A stretch of DNA of 64,000 nucleotides from Centroberyx gerrardi (taxonomy: Eukaryota; Chordata; Actinopteri; Beryciformes; Berycidae): contig NC_135997.1 of assembly GCF_048128805.1 (NCBI RefSeq), positions 16,886,116-16,950,115 of the forward strand, read 5' to 3'. Each line of letters opens with the position of its first letter. The stretch's first letter is position 1. The translations under genes and the position numbers were made by a program. The notes under the pieces were generated by a model. It was not told the DNA's origin and did no database searches. It saw only the letters and a list, made by a program, of their open reading frames with translations. Shown piece after piece: positions 37,301-49,349 of the stretch.

Positions 37301-38463
37301 AAATAATATGTAGATCTCCATTTTGTAAATATCTATTGTCACATCTATCTTCTATTACTTCTTGGCTTTTAAAATCGTAACCAGGGAACTTGAAAACACA
37401 ATTTCCAGGCGTCAACAGGCGTCACATACTCATGACTTGTATTCAGTACCTACACCATCACTACAGCTGGGGGGCAGCACAGTATCACGCAACTGTTTCC
37501 ATGCTCACAAGTTGCTTTTTTGTGTCCAGTTACATCAAACTGCCAGAGCTGAACCTGAAACTTGTATGTCTTCTACTGAGAACTGAGAAACAATGAGAGC
37601 TCTATGTGAAAAAAACAAGCTTTTGAATAGTCTAAATCTATAATTTTATCGCAGAAAACACCCACGTCCCTCCATGACAAACTTAATATTTTACATTCCA
37701 TGTGTTAATGTTTCTCAGCTGTCTGCCCCCGTTTCCCACCAGTCACTCTGCATGAAGTCAGCCAAGCACATCAAGGAATTCGAGGAATGATCACCTTGTT
37801 AAGCGTACTCAACTATTCCTTCCCGGGCCCTGCAGCTCCTATTAGGTTGCTGCTTGGGTTGACAGAGAAAAGAGAGAGATAATACCTTCGCACTTAAAAG
37901 GTTGATTTGTTTGTTCGGCACAGAATGGCAACAAATGAAGGTCATGCCCTGAGAACAATAGGCAGCCAGCCTTGTTAGGAGGATAAGAAAGCTTCGTCTC
38001 TTCACCCCTTTTTCTGCTGTAGTCAGCTGTAAAGCCGCCTATAAAGAATGTCTTCATATGGGGCCTCTACTAGCCCCCCCACCCCCATCCCCATCCCCAT
38101 CCCCAACCCCCGCCCAATAATTGTGTTCCCCCTCTCAACACCAGAGATCAATTCTTTTTTTTTACCCCAGGGATTGAAGGGGGCTCTGTGGTGTGAGGCG
38201 CTCCGGCCCAAACACAGGACGCATTATGCTTCGTATGTTTCAGTAGAAAAAAATACAGTCCCACTGAGCACGAAATTAAAGATGAAGAGCTGCTATTGAC
38301 ACAGCTGCTTTGATTTAAAAAAAAAACAAATGAGCAAAGTCAGTTTAGGGGCATCGCTAAGTGCAAAGACACCACACAGATCAACCCAGTCAAATACATC
38401 GAAACTCCTTTTTTCAATTCTTAAATGCTGTAAATCATAAAAGAAACGTATCAGTTGTCAGGA
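34304..38463. other. cgnl1-myzap intergenic region
   Basis: About 4.2 kb between the myzap start and the probable cgnl1 3' end. The right-hand flank of myzap exon 1 (34,304-34,700) has CT-rich patches (34369-34381 and 34643-34687) and should contain the myzap 5' UTR and promoter. A C-rich CCCCAT-type stretch lies at 38,073-38,115. No gene is recognised. Confidence 0.7.
38073..38115 (+). repeat. CCCCAT-rich G-quadruplex-like tract
   Basis: Repeated CCCC runs separated by AT, A or G give several G4 blocks on the minus strand. It lies just beyond the likely cgnl1 poly(A) site. Confidence 0.6.
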
Positions 38464-39993
38464 TTTATTATTGACCAAGACAATAAGCGTATGAGATTAA
38501 CTAAGAGTAATTTTTATTTTAGTCTCAGCAGGATGTTTAGTCTCAGAAACATACAAATGTGTACAGAGAGGTAGTGGCAGGAATTCTTGTGAATCCACTC
38601 TCCCTTCACAGGCATCAGACTCGGCCACCTTCAATAAAGAGCCAATAGAGAGTGCAAATCATCACAGTGTAGCGAAAAGATCGATTGTCAGTTCAGTTCC
38701 CTCATTCAATTAACTCGCACAGGAAAATTAGAGAAGGCACACAGATGCTCGTTACAGGTTCTGCGCGGCCTTATGCACACAGTGGCACATTTCAAATACA
38801 CATATATGAGGTCAACAAAAAAGACTTATACCATGTTCAATATTAACACTGAAAAAAATAACCACAGATATATAACTAGCTTCTCAAATCATAACATGTC
38901 TCCAGTATAAAAATGTCTCCAGAGATGAAATGCTATTGCTTTATGCTGCTTTGTTCAACGCTGTAACTGCTAGGAGTTCGATTCAGAATCACAGACCAGT
39001 ATATCAATAATCAACAGAAGTAGAAAATATATAGGAAGGTTAATTTGAGTATCTCCATATGATCACATGAAACACACACAGCCTTTTTCCAGTATATGCT
39101 TAATGAATACTGTCTATTAATATTAGGAGTCAAAAGCCTGGCAGAGTTCCAAGTTATTTCTCTGTAGATTACAATTTTGTGGACGAATGACTACTCAACA
39201 AATTATATAAAATGATATAAAAATGGATGTGTACAAAATCCCTCATACATAGTTCCCTAAAAGCCTCACTGAGCCAGGCTTTTGTATTTTCAACTGTGAA
39301 TAAATAAAAACATTTTGGCTGAACCTGTTTAAGTCCTGGCACTCTGCACTTCATATCATCGGATTCGTCCTTCATTCATTACAAAAGTACAACATTATTG
39401 GAATGAATGATACAAAAATGAATATTCAAATAGTAATAGTTTCTATCATATATGATACTGTATGCAAATTTAACATATTTGATAAGCATAAAAAGTAGGA
39501 GTTAATAACTTCATATTGTTCGAATAGGCAGTATCGGTTATGTTTTGCTTTACAGTGCATTAAAGGGTGCGCTTTTAAGTTTACTAATGCTAAATTAATC
39601 ATTGACAAGCATGTGTAATTCATTAATTAAGGGAAAATCCACTCAGAACAGGATTCACATACAGTGTATTATTCTATGATCTTGGATAGTTAAGACTTGA
39701 TATGTGAACAAACCTAGAAAAAAAGTCAAGATTCTTTTCAGGATGTCGATTCTTTTCAGGTTTGATTAACAGGAAAAAGATTTGAACTCTGTTTTAGGGC
39801 AGATTTTCACTTTAAAAACACAAATAATATTTCTAATCACCTTGTCGAATATTCACACGGTTGTTACAGAGTAATATGCACGATCTTCCGAAAGCACATG
39901 GAACAAAATGTGTTCATTTCAGGAGGGATTTCCAGTCATTTGGTCCAACAGCCATGCGTATGAAGCAGCTTGATTCATGGCCTCAGTGTTCGT
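38464..39993 (-). other. Probable cgnl1 3' UTR
   Basis: The AT-rich sequence downstream of the cgnl1 stop has canonical minus-strand AATAAA hexamers only at 38513-38518 and 38464-38469. That would give a 3' UTR of about 1.5 kb. The assignment is inference from position and signal. Confidence 0.45.
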
Positions 39994-40144
39994 TTACAAA
40001 GTGAAGGTGGACATGATGTTGTCCTGACTCGAGGAGCGCTTGTACCCGGAGGACGAGCTGAAGTACGTCTCCCCGTCGGTACTGATGTCATCGTCGTCGT
40101 CGTCATCCAGATTGTTCAGCAGGGGAGCGGAGTTGGTCTTACGC
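39994..40144 (-). CDS. cgnl1: cgnl1 terminal exon (acidic tail, stop)
   Basis: The exon has 151 nt. After [13 protein letters not shown] it has seven Asp in a row, then [20 protein letters not shown] and ends STFTL before TAA. The Asp run followed by STDG is shared with the human CGNL1 tail as I recall it. The rest is lineage-specific and Ser-rich. Confidence 0.93.
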
Positions 40145-42671
40145 CTTCAGTGAGAGACACAGAGACGATTAGAAAGAGGATACCCAGTGTGTTCGCATGT
40201 TATTCTCAAGCATTTTTCATTCTATTAAGGACGTCATATTCTAAAAAATGCGTTTACCTAATCTCACTTCGCAGAGCTTTGAGCTGGCTCTGGAGCTGCT
40301 CGTTGGCCTCCTGCTGCTCATCCAGGTCTCTCTGCAGCTTCTTCTTGCCGTGTTCCAGCCGGTCGATCTCCTCCTCAGCCTCGTCCATCTGCCTCTTCAG
40401 GGCCTTAAGACGCAGGTTCAACTTCCAGAGGAAAACGGCATGCAGTGGGTTAAAACGGTCGAAGATCAGCACAGTAAATACTTTCACTATGTGGTTGAAG
40501 GATGGATACCAGGGTCTGCTGTGCACCGCTTACCTGGTCCTTTTGGTCTTGCATTGAGTGATGTTCTTCATCAACCTGCATCACCATCTCTTTTACCTTC
40601 CTCTCCAGCCTGCGGTTCACCAGCTGCAGGTTGGCACGCTCCCTGCAACACATGCAGCATGATGGATCAGCACATGTAATGCAGCACATCATGCACAGAG
40701 AAGAGAGGCATTTAGCTACATGACGGGCCATTTACATATTAGCGCATACTGACTTGAACAAATCTCAGAACAACGCAAAGAATGTACAGTTGGTCTTATC
40801 CACTCCACTGAAACAAGGTTATGTTTAATAGGGTCAGACAGCTCCTGTAAATGAGTGAAGGATATAGCAGTCTCTATACCTATAGGTCTATATACCTTTA
40901 GTACACAACATAATTATGAGCTTTACAAAAGTGCCTCTCGCTCCTATATAGGCACAAACTTTGTAACCAAATACAAATAAAGTCATCCACACACCAAGAG
41001 AAAAAAATATGAAAAACAAGCAATTCTCTTTTCTCTTGGTGTGCCGACTACTTTACTTGTATTTTGTATCAGTTCTGTGTGTCAGTTCTATTGGTCACAC
41101 GCACCCTACTCAGTCAGAGAGGAGGAGCCTGGCTGAGCACAATATTTAATTTGCCTGTTGAACTGTACCAACTTTGCAGCCTAAATCCTCCAGTCTCTAA
41201 GTGCTTGTCACTTTCATCTAAAACCTAGAAGTTGCTATTTGGCAGTGTAACCCAAACTAAGCAAAACTCTGAACTTTTCTATCAAGCTTCCCCCTAATGC
41301 TCTCCTCTTCCACCACCTCAACTCTAACCTCACCACACCTCAGCTCTCTTCCCCATCCAAACCATCGCCTCACCTTTCCTCTCCCTCCAGCCTCTCCTCC
41401 AGCTCCTGTACGCGGCTCTCCAGCTGGGCCACCAGGCCCTCTTTGTTGGACTTCTGGGAGCCCTCTAGATGGGACACTCTGCTCTTCAGGTCTTTGTTCT
41501 ACAGAGGACACAAGTAACAAGTAAGATGCTTGACTGGAATCACAAATTTAGGGGCCCACCATAACAGTATATCAAAAGAGACATAAGAAATTGATGTGGG
41601 AATGGAGAAAATCGATTGAGAAAGAGGACAATGAAAAGAAAGAGACAGAGATGAATGAAATGAGTTGGGGCTTTGGTCTGAGTTTGGAGAGTACACTCTG
41701 TGTAGTTGTTTTCCTGCAGACAGGAGTGTGTGTACCTGTCTCTCCAGAGCCATCTTGTCACACTCCAGGTCCTGTCTGCTAGCCCTCTCCTGCAGGAGTT
41801 CATTCCTCATCTGCTCCACCTGTCAAGCAGAGCCCAGACACTGTCATCGCTACGGTCCGCACAGTCTGAGGACAATTATTATCAGACACTGCCTGGGTCT
41901 CACTTGAAACGGAGACCGCTGCAGCACTCAATGAGTCAAAATGCTCAGCAATAGAAGTTTCAGTGAAGACTGAAAAGTCCCTTTGGTGGGTTGGAGAATC
42001 TAGTTTGGTTGCATTCCACTTACAGCAGAAGTTTTCATCACCTCTCAGTGATATGGGTTAAAACTGAGGTGATAAATCAGCGACAGCAGTTGCTGAAAAT
42101 ATACTGTAGCTGTGGACTTTGAAACTGTGCAAAATGTAAATGTTAGCTTTTAGACTTGGCCAAACTTTTTTGAAAAAAAAAAGTGTTTTTTTTTTACAGT
42201 AGGTTGTGTGGGAATGTACAATATTAACATTTGCCAGGTGTCAACATATATCCAATCACTACATACTAAACTAGCTGGGACAGAACTGGCTGCATGAACA
42301 TGATTGCTCAGTGACACTCGTGGCCTAGTTCAAAAGGAGGGAGTAACGCAGGAGGATGAAAACTAATCGATACAGCGGTGATGGTTCTTTCTTTGTGAGG
42401 GGAGCTTAGAATTGGTGATATTTTATGCCAATTAGTGGGTGACAGTGGGCTGCTCTGATGAACGATGGCCCCTATAACTGGTGCACCCAGCACAGTGCTT
42501 GAGGGAGCTGAATCAGCAGACTGGAACATACAGCGAAACTAATCTGCTTTGTGAGAGACGGCAGGAGAGGAGAGGGGAGATTACTCTCATTTAGACAGGA
42601 GAGGAGCACCTGGTGCCAGGAGAGACGCAGGTGTTCTTCCTGCTGCCTCTGCTGCTGCTGCACCCCCCCCC

Positions 42672-42741
<70 letters not shown>

Positions 42742-45700
42742 ACTACCCCCGCCCCATCCAGACCCCATAGCCATACAGCCCCCCTCGCTTCCCCACAGAC
42801 GTTAGCACACACACACACACACGCACACCACTCGCACTCAATCCACTCCACTCTGACTGCACAAAGCTCGAGTGTTGCCTTGACAACCGACCTCAGCCTC
42901 ATGCTGAACCAATGCCACTTTGTCACAATGCCACTCTTTTCTCTCTGCCAGGAATTTTTTTTTTAAAAAGGAAAACCATTTAAGGAGATTTAAATACTCT
43001 ACTCAACCACCCCTTTTAAGCCTCTCTTCATGTCGCTATTCACTTATCTAAAATTTTGGTCAGTACCTTTGAAATTGTGTCAGTTCCAGACTGTGGTGAA
43101 CCCATGGCCTCGCCAAATCATATGGGCCTTGCTTCAGACCCCATATGTTACAGTTACATTAATAAAGAGTTGCAGAGGTACAGTGGTCAACCCTGTCAGA
43201 TAATCACCACTGGACCATGTGTTACATAAGGTATATTATCTACATTAGCTAAAGAATATTTGGGCCTTAATAATAATTGTATTTACACCAATGTTATTTC
43301 CACCAGAAGAATCCAGAGCCAACATTCTCCTGCTATGATTAGCAACCAGCCTCAGACAAACAAACAAACAGCACTTCTGAAGGGAAATGTAGTTTATCTG
43401 CATCTTAGTTCACAATGCCTCCATCAGCAGCTTTATCAGCGAGGAAGGAAAACTGGAGCATTTGCTCGCGCAGGATATGAAAACTCAGATCAAGCACAAG
43501 AACTGGATTTGTTCTCAAGATGCAGTTACAGCACGTAATTTACAAGTGAACTCCACAACCTGAAAACTTGAGACATTTGGCAGCTTGCATATTTTGGCTC
43601 AGGCGGTGCATTAAGAAGGGTCTTTTGTGACTGATGCATGAAAATTGGATAGACGCTGTTACACCACGCTGGCAGGCCGCCAACCTGAATGATTATGCAA
43701 GATCATCTTACAACGCAATAACCCCTCCACTTTATCCAGACCAGAAATTAACTGGGAACTGTGGACTGCAGGAAAGAGAAAAACACCCGAGTGTGCACAT
43801 ATGCATCAACAAACACACAGAAAGCACTGATATAAGCCATCAACCTATGAATCATGTTAATCCAGGTTACTCTTGCAGGACTACATTTGAGATTTGAAAT
43901 GGTTTTGTGTAGGTCCAGTATTCCTTCCCTTGAGAGATTAGTGGTTACAGTCGTGATGTTAAGGTGGAAGACAAAGTAACAGGAGATCAGTTTGGGTTGA
44001 GATGGAACAGAGACAGGACTGTGTGAGCATAATTGAACACTGACAGCGGGTCACTGAGACAGGTGAGCATTGAAAATGAGTATGTGTTGAGTGTGTGTGT
44101 GTGTTGTACCTGCTCTCTTCCTCGGTCTATCCTGTCCATCAGCTGGTCTCCACTCTGACGCTCCTCATCCAGGTCCAGCTCCAGCTGGGCCATCCTGTCC
44201 TGAACAACAGCAATCACATCCACAGTGTCAGTGGGGATGTTGCTATATGAATGGCTTTTTTCTATATATGCATATGCTAGGAGGCATCGCTTCAAGCTAA
44301 AAAGTTTGAGAACCACTGCATCATACTATGCTAAATGATTGTCATCAGGCCTTTTGCTATGATTTGACATCATATTTATCTGCTAGTAACTATGAAGTGT
44401 GTGAAATTACTGGGATACATATTATTGTTAATGAGAAGGGAGAAAGAGACGCATGCAAAACCTTTATCAGTGGCTTTACTTGACATCATACTGTACCTCC
44501 ATGAGCTTCATGTGTCGGGATTTGTCATCTTTAGTGTGGGCGTTCGCCTCAGCCTCCAGCTCCAGATCGTAGAGCTTCTTCTCCAGACTCTTCTCCTGGA
44601 GCACAGCCTCGTCTCGCTCCCTCTTACACTGCCGCAGCTCCTCGTCCCGCTGTGACAGCTACAGGGAGGACAGGCACAACATCAAACAACATACAGTTAG
44701 TGCATCAACATAATTCAACACGTGGAAAATTACGGGACCATCATCGCTGATTATGACCAGCACATTCAAATTTACAGTATAATTGATCACTCTGTAATTT
44801 TACAGAAAACATTTTTTATGATATGATGATGAAATCCGGAGAAATCTGTCTGTCTCGTTCAAGGAGGCTTCAGCAGGCAGAATACTGTTGCTGTAAGTGG
44901 GGATTGAACCCAGACCCTCCTGTTGAAATATCAATCTCCTTAATCACTGCGTCACCCTGCTTCATATCAAAGTATTACTGTTGCAACAATGAGCATGAGC
45001 TTAGTAGCTGCTTAGGGAAATGAATATACAGTATGTTTCTCCTGGGTGACTAATGGAGCCAGCACACCTAGTGTTTCCCCCATGCTCTTTCAGCAGCAGT
45101 GCCCACCACAGCTGGAAAATTGCCCTCACTGCTTAATGCGAAGACAATGAGAATTCATCACCCGGCCTTATTTGTCACCCAGAACAAATATTTGGCCATT
45201 ACAGTAGAATTGTTCCATATTTCATGACATAAATACTTAAATAAGACCTAATTTGAGCCACGGAACGAAAATTGAGCATACAAAGTGGACCTACTGCTGT
45301 CTGCCCAATGCATGCTGGGATAGCCTCCAGTTCCCCCCCCATCCCCCCCTCCCCCCCCCCTCCCCGTGACCCTAAATAGAAATAAGCGGCTATGGAAAAT
45401 GAATGAACGACTTAATGTAGTAGACCTAGCGAGTGAAAATTGCTGTGACTTCTCTTTACAGCAGGTTTGCAGCCAAGGCTTATAATTTTGCTGAAGGTCT
45501 GCCAAGTCCAGCCGGGCGGAGACTGACGGGGCTTTGGAGAGCGACTGGAAAAGCGGCCTCACTAGACCCAGTTTGGAGCTGTGGGTTCATTAGAGGTTTC
45601 TCGGGAGAGGATGTGAAGTCAGCCAAGCCCAGCTTTCACAACAATGACATCACAACAGCGACTTCCTCCTCTTCCTGCCCACCAGCTGGACAAAGACACA

Positions 45701-48700
45701 TCAGCATGGATGCAGACGGGACACAAAGGAACTACCTGGACACTGACCTTGGCCTTGCATGGGGAAATCTACTCACCAGTGCATGTACAATCGAAAGCCC
45801 ATATCGGTGAACAATGAGGCTGAGTAACATCCATACCAGACAAACAAAACTAAGAGGGGGATATTCATTCGTTTTCATGTACTCTATAATGTTTTTTCCC
45901 TTTCAGAGAGAATTGCTAGATAGAAGTACAACATCACATGCTTATATATGTATATTTGAGCTATATATATGAATGGAAATATAATCTTTAATAGTGTTTA
46001 TTAAATGGAAAGCGCACTTTGGAGAATTAAACGAGCGAGTTGATATTCCTCTTTCTCTACATTACCATATCCAACTTCAACCCGCGCTACTTTGAACTAA
46101 ACTAACACAGTCACCCTCAGGTTCAAATTTGCCACACGCAGCTCCGGAAGAGACAGCCGAATGTCCCTGCTACAAAAAAAAGAGGAAGGATCATATCACA
46201 ACACCTGTTCTGCTCACCACACCTTATTAATGGGATATTAATTCTTTTCAGTTTTCAGGGACTGGAATTGGCAAGAAAGGACACTGAAACTGGATAGTAT
46301 ACTATATCTCATACTTCATCTGATACTGATTCTATCACTGACACGCTCTCAGAAAACTGCAGATGTGTCCTAACCCAGCAGGACATCTAAAACCAGTGTT
46401 CTTCTATGAATTACTGTGTTCTTCTATGTATTATTATCTCCATTATGCTTTTGTCACCTTGCACTATGCCTTGATCTTGTTTATGTCTGTGCTTCTACAT
46501 GGGTTCCAACCCCCTGCAGGTAGAACCGAAGGCTTTCCCTTTCAGTTCTTTGTTTTTGTAAAATATTATATCCAATGTTGTCCTCGGGCAATTCTATTTG
46601 CAAAACCTCAAAAAGGTATTTGCCTGTCTCTAGGTGGCCATTGTAAATATGTTCTCAATTGCCCTTCCCAGTTAAATAAATATTAGATAAATAAATAAAA
46701 TAATATAAAATAAAATATAAAGGCCAAATAAGCCACACCTTTCCCAACACAAATTATTCACATTTGGCTATTCCTACGCTGAACAAAAACATTCCCAACA
46801 TTCCAAAGTGCTGACAAGGTTAAACTTCTCAAACGCAAACAAAGAAAAGTGGCCAGCGGTTTTGCTGTTATGGTATTAATTATATGGTGCGAGTTGGCCA
46901 AGGTCACCCCGGGATTATAAAGAGATTCATCACAATTCCCTTTATATTCCAACGTCGAGTGTAAACAAAATGAACTCACAAGTTTCATAAGGAACAGAGA
47001 GAATTTTACTCCTATTTTCTCTGGCTTGACTTGGCTCAAATACTTAACTCTAATTGCACCTCCACTGACCTCCGCTGAATCTCCTTTAAACCCTCAACCT
47101 CAGCATTTAGCAGCCTCTATTTATTTGACCGGACCAGTTTGCGCCTGGAACGGGCAGCGGGGGGCAGAAATTCCAAAGTCATGACATCAGTGTGTGAAAG
47201 GAGAGGATGATGTTGGCGGGAGGTGTCACACTGCGTTGAGTCAGAACAAAGGCTCATCATCTGTTGTTCTGCATGGGAGTGCTCGGTTGGCCCGACTGCT
47301 GACAGCCGTGCTTTGGCCACTTTAACCACGTGAGCTGTGTGAGTATTTGAATCTGCCTCTTGTCTCTCTGTAAAAGCCCATGACGCTGTATGAGACCGAC
47401 GCAGCCTACCTCTTCCTGCAGGGTCTTAGCTGCCAGACGAGACTTCTCCAGCTCTTGTCCCCGCTCTTTCAGCTGCCTGTGCAGGTCTGCCAGCTCCCGA
47501 CGGTTCTTCTCCTTGTAAATATCGATCTGCTCCTGCAGCTCCTGGGTGGACGACTGAGATGCCTCCACAATATCATTCATCTGCAGGGAGAGCGAGAGAG
47601 AGTCAAGGCCAAAGAAAGAGGGAAATATGAGGACATTTAATAGAGCTACAATGAGGACAATGTGGCTCAGGAGGCTACCGACTGAAATGCAAACAAAGTA
47701 TGGGATATAAGTAAATATAGAAATGTAGAGTAAGTGTAGAATAGACTCCAGTAGACTCACCTCCCTCTGAAGTTTCTCCACTGTACGGTCCAGCAACCTC
47801 CTCTCATCCTCAATCTCATTCTTGGTGTTCTTGAACTGCTCCTTCTGAATCTTCTCCTCCTGTAACCTTTCCTCCAGCTCCCTGTGTTCACTGCTCAGTT
47901 TGGTCAAGTTCCTCTATAGAGGGTCACAGTATCAAAGATGTCAGGTCTACCAATCAAAGCTCTTTGAACTGTGCTTAGGATATACATTTTCTCAAGTTTC
48001 TCCACACACGTCAAGATGTTGTTAATCTCACCTGTACATCCTCTAACCGGACGGTCAAAGCACGGTTGGCACGGGACATCTCCTCTTCTTGCTCCTTGAT
48101 TTCAGCCAAAGACTCTTCCACCTGCTTCTTCTCTCTCTGTGAGCGCACATTACGTTATATAAGACTTGTATAATAAAATTGTAAAATATGTAATGGCGAT
48201 GTGGAAACTTTACCAGGCACATTTTAAAAACAGCACAGCATCAGTTGCAGTCCTGCCTCACCTCCAGTCTGCTGACTCTGTCCCCCAGCCTGCTCTCCTG
48301 CAGCTTGGCCTCATCAATGATCCGGTTGAGTTTAGCCACCTCATTCTCCAGCTCCTGTGCCCGCCTGCGCAGTCGCTCGGCCTCCTGGGTCAGACGTCCT
48401 GCTTGGCCCTCCACCGCACCCTTGGCTGCCTCCACTTCAGCCTTCTGGCGGGTCACTGCTGCACTGCTCTGGAGACGAGAACAGGACACAAAGCTTCAGC
48501 ACAAAGGAAGCAGGAGTCTGTGACACTTGGGCAAAAAGTGGAACAATATCGCATGATGGAACATTTGAGACTCCCTCAAATGTCTGAGCACTAGAAATGA
48601 CTTCTTGTTGCATCAGTTTCTCACAGCTTTTCTTGCTGTGGAGATGCAGAATATCAGTGTCTTTTTTCACACTTCATAAGGAACTCGCACAAATCCAGGA

Positions 48701-49000
48701 CGATAAATCCGAGCTTTCATTAGCCACTGCTGATATACAGTGGCTACCCACACACAAAGTCAGCATGCCACTTGCAATAGGCTGCAGAGACAGAGCTAAA
48801 GAACCTGTGAATCCTCAATATCCAACATCTCCACCCAACACGTCTAGAGGGTTGCTGGGAGAAGGGCTTTTAAATGTGTTTACGTGACCACTGCCTGTCC
48901 CCAAATATGAAGAACTTGAATAATATCCCAGTGTTGGCCAGTGTTAGTGGTGCGGTCGCTTTGTCTGGACTTGGGTGCAGTGGCAGAGAGAGTGAGGGAG

Positions 49001-49070
<70 letters not shown>

Positions 49071-49251
49071 ACAATGAACTGTCAATTCAGTTCATAGCTA
49101 TGAACAGAATTGCAAAATTTAACTGAGCTAGTAATGTTACTGAACTGCTTTTGATTATACTATTGTTGATATGATTGTTGATATTCGTTAGATTACTGTT
49201 TATTCATTATTAGTCAATGTTGCAATCTTACCCCATTTGAAATACTGTACT

Positions 49252-49349
<98 letters not shown>

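Larger units (their letters stand above)
44659..47409 (-). other. cgnl1 intron with SINE-like fragments
   Basis: This 2.75-kb intron contains three decayed interspersed-repeat pieces (about 44,860-44,960, 45,301-45,410 and 46,626-46,725). No exon is seen. Confidence 0.75.

Noticed and set aside
37990..38300. Small plus-strand frame with Pro-Ile-Pro repeats
   Set aside because: It is created by the CCCCAT simple repeat.
40248..40679. 143- and 195-codon plus-strand frames at 40 kb
   Set aside because: They are antisense shadows of cgnl1 coiled-coil exons.
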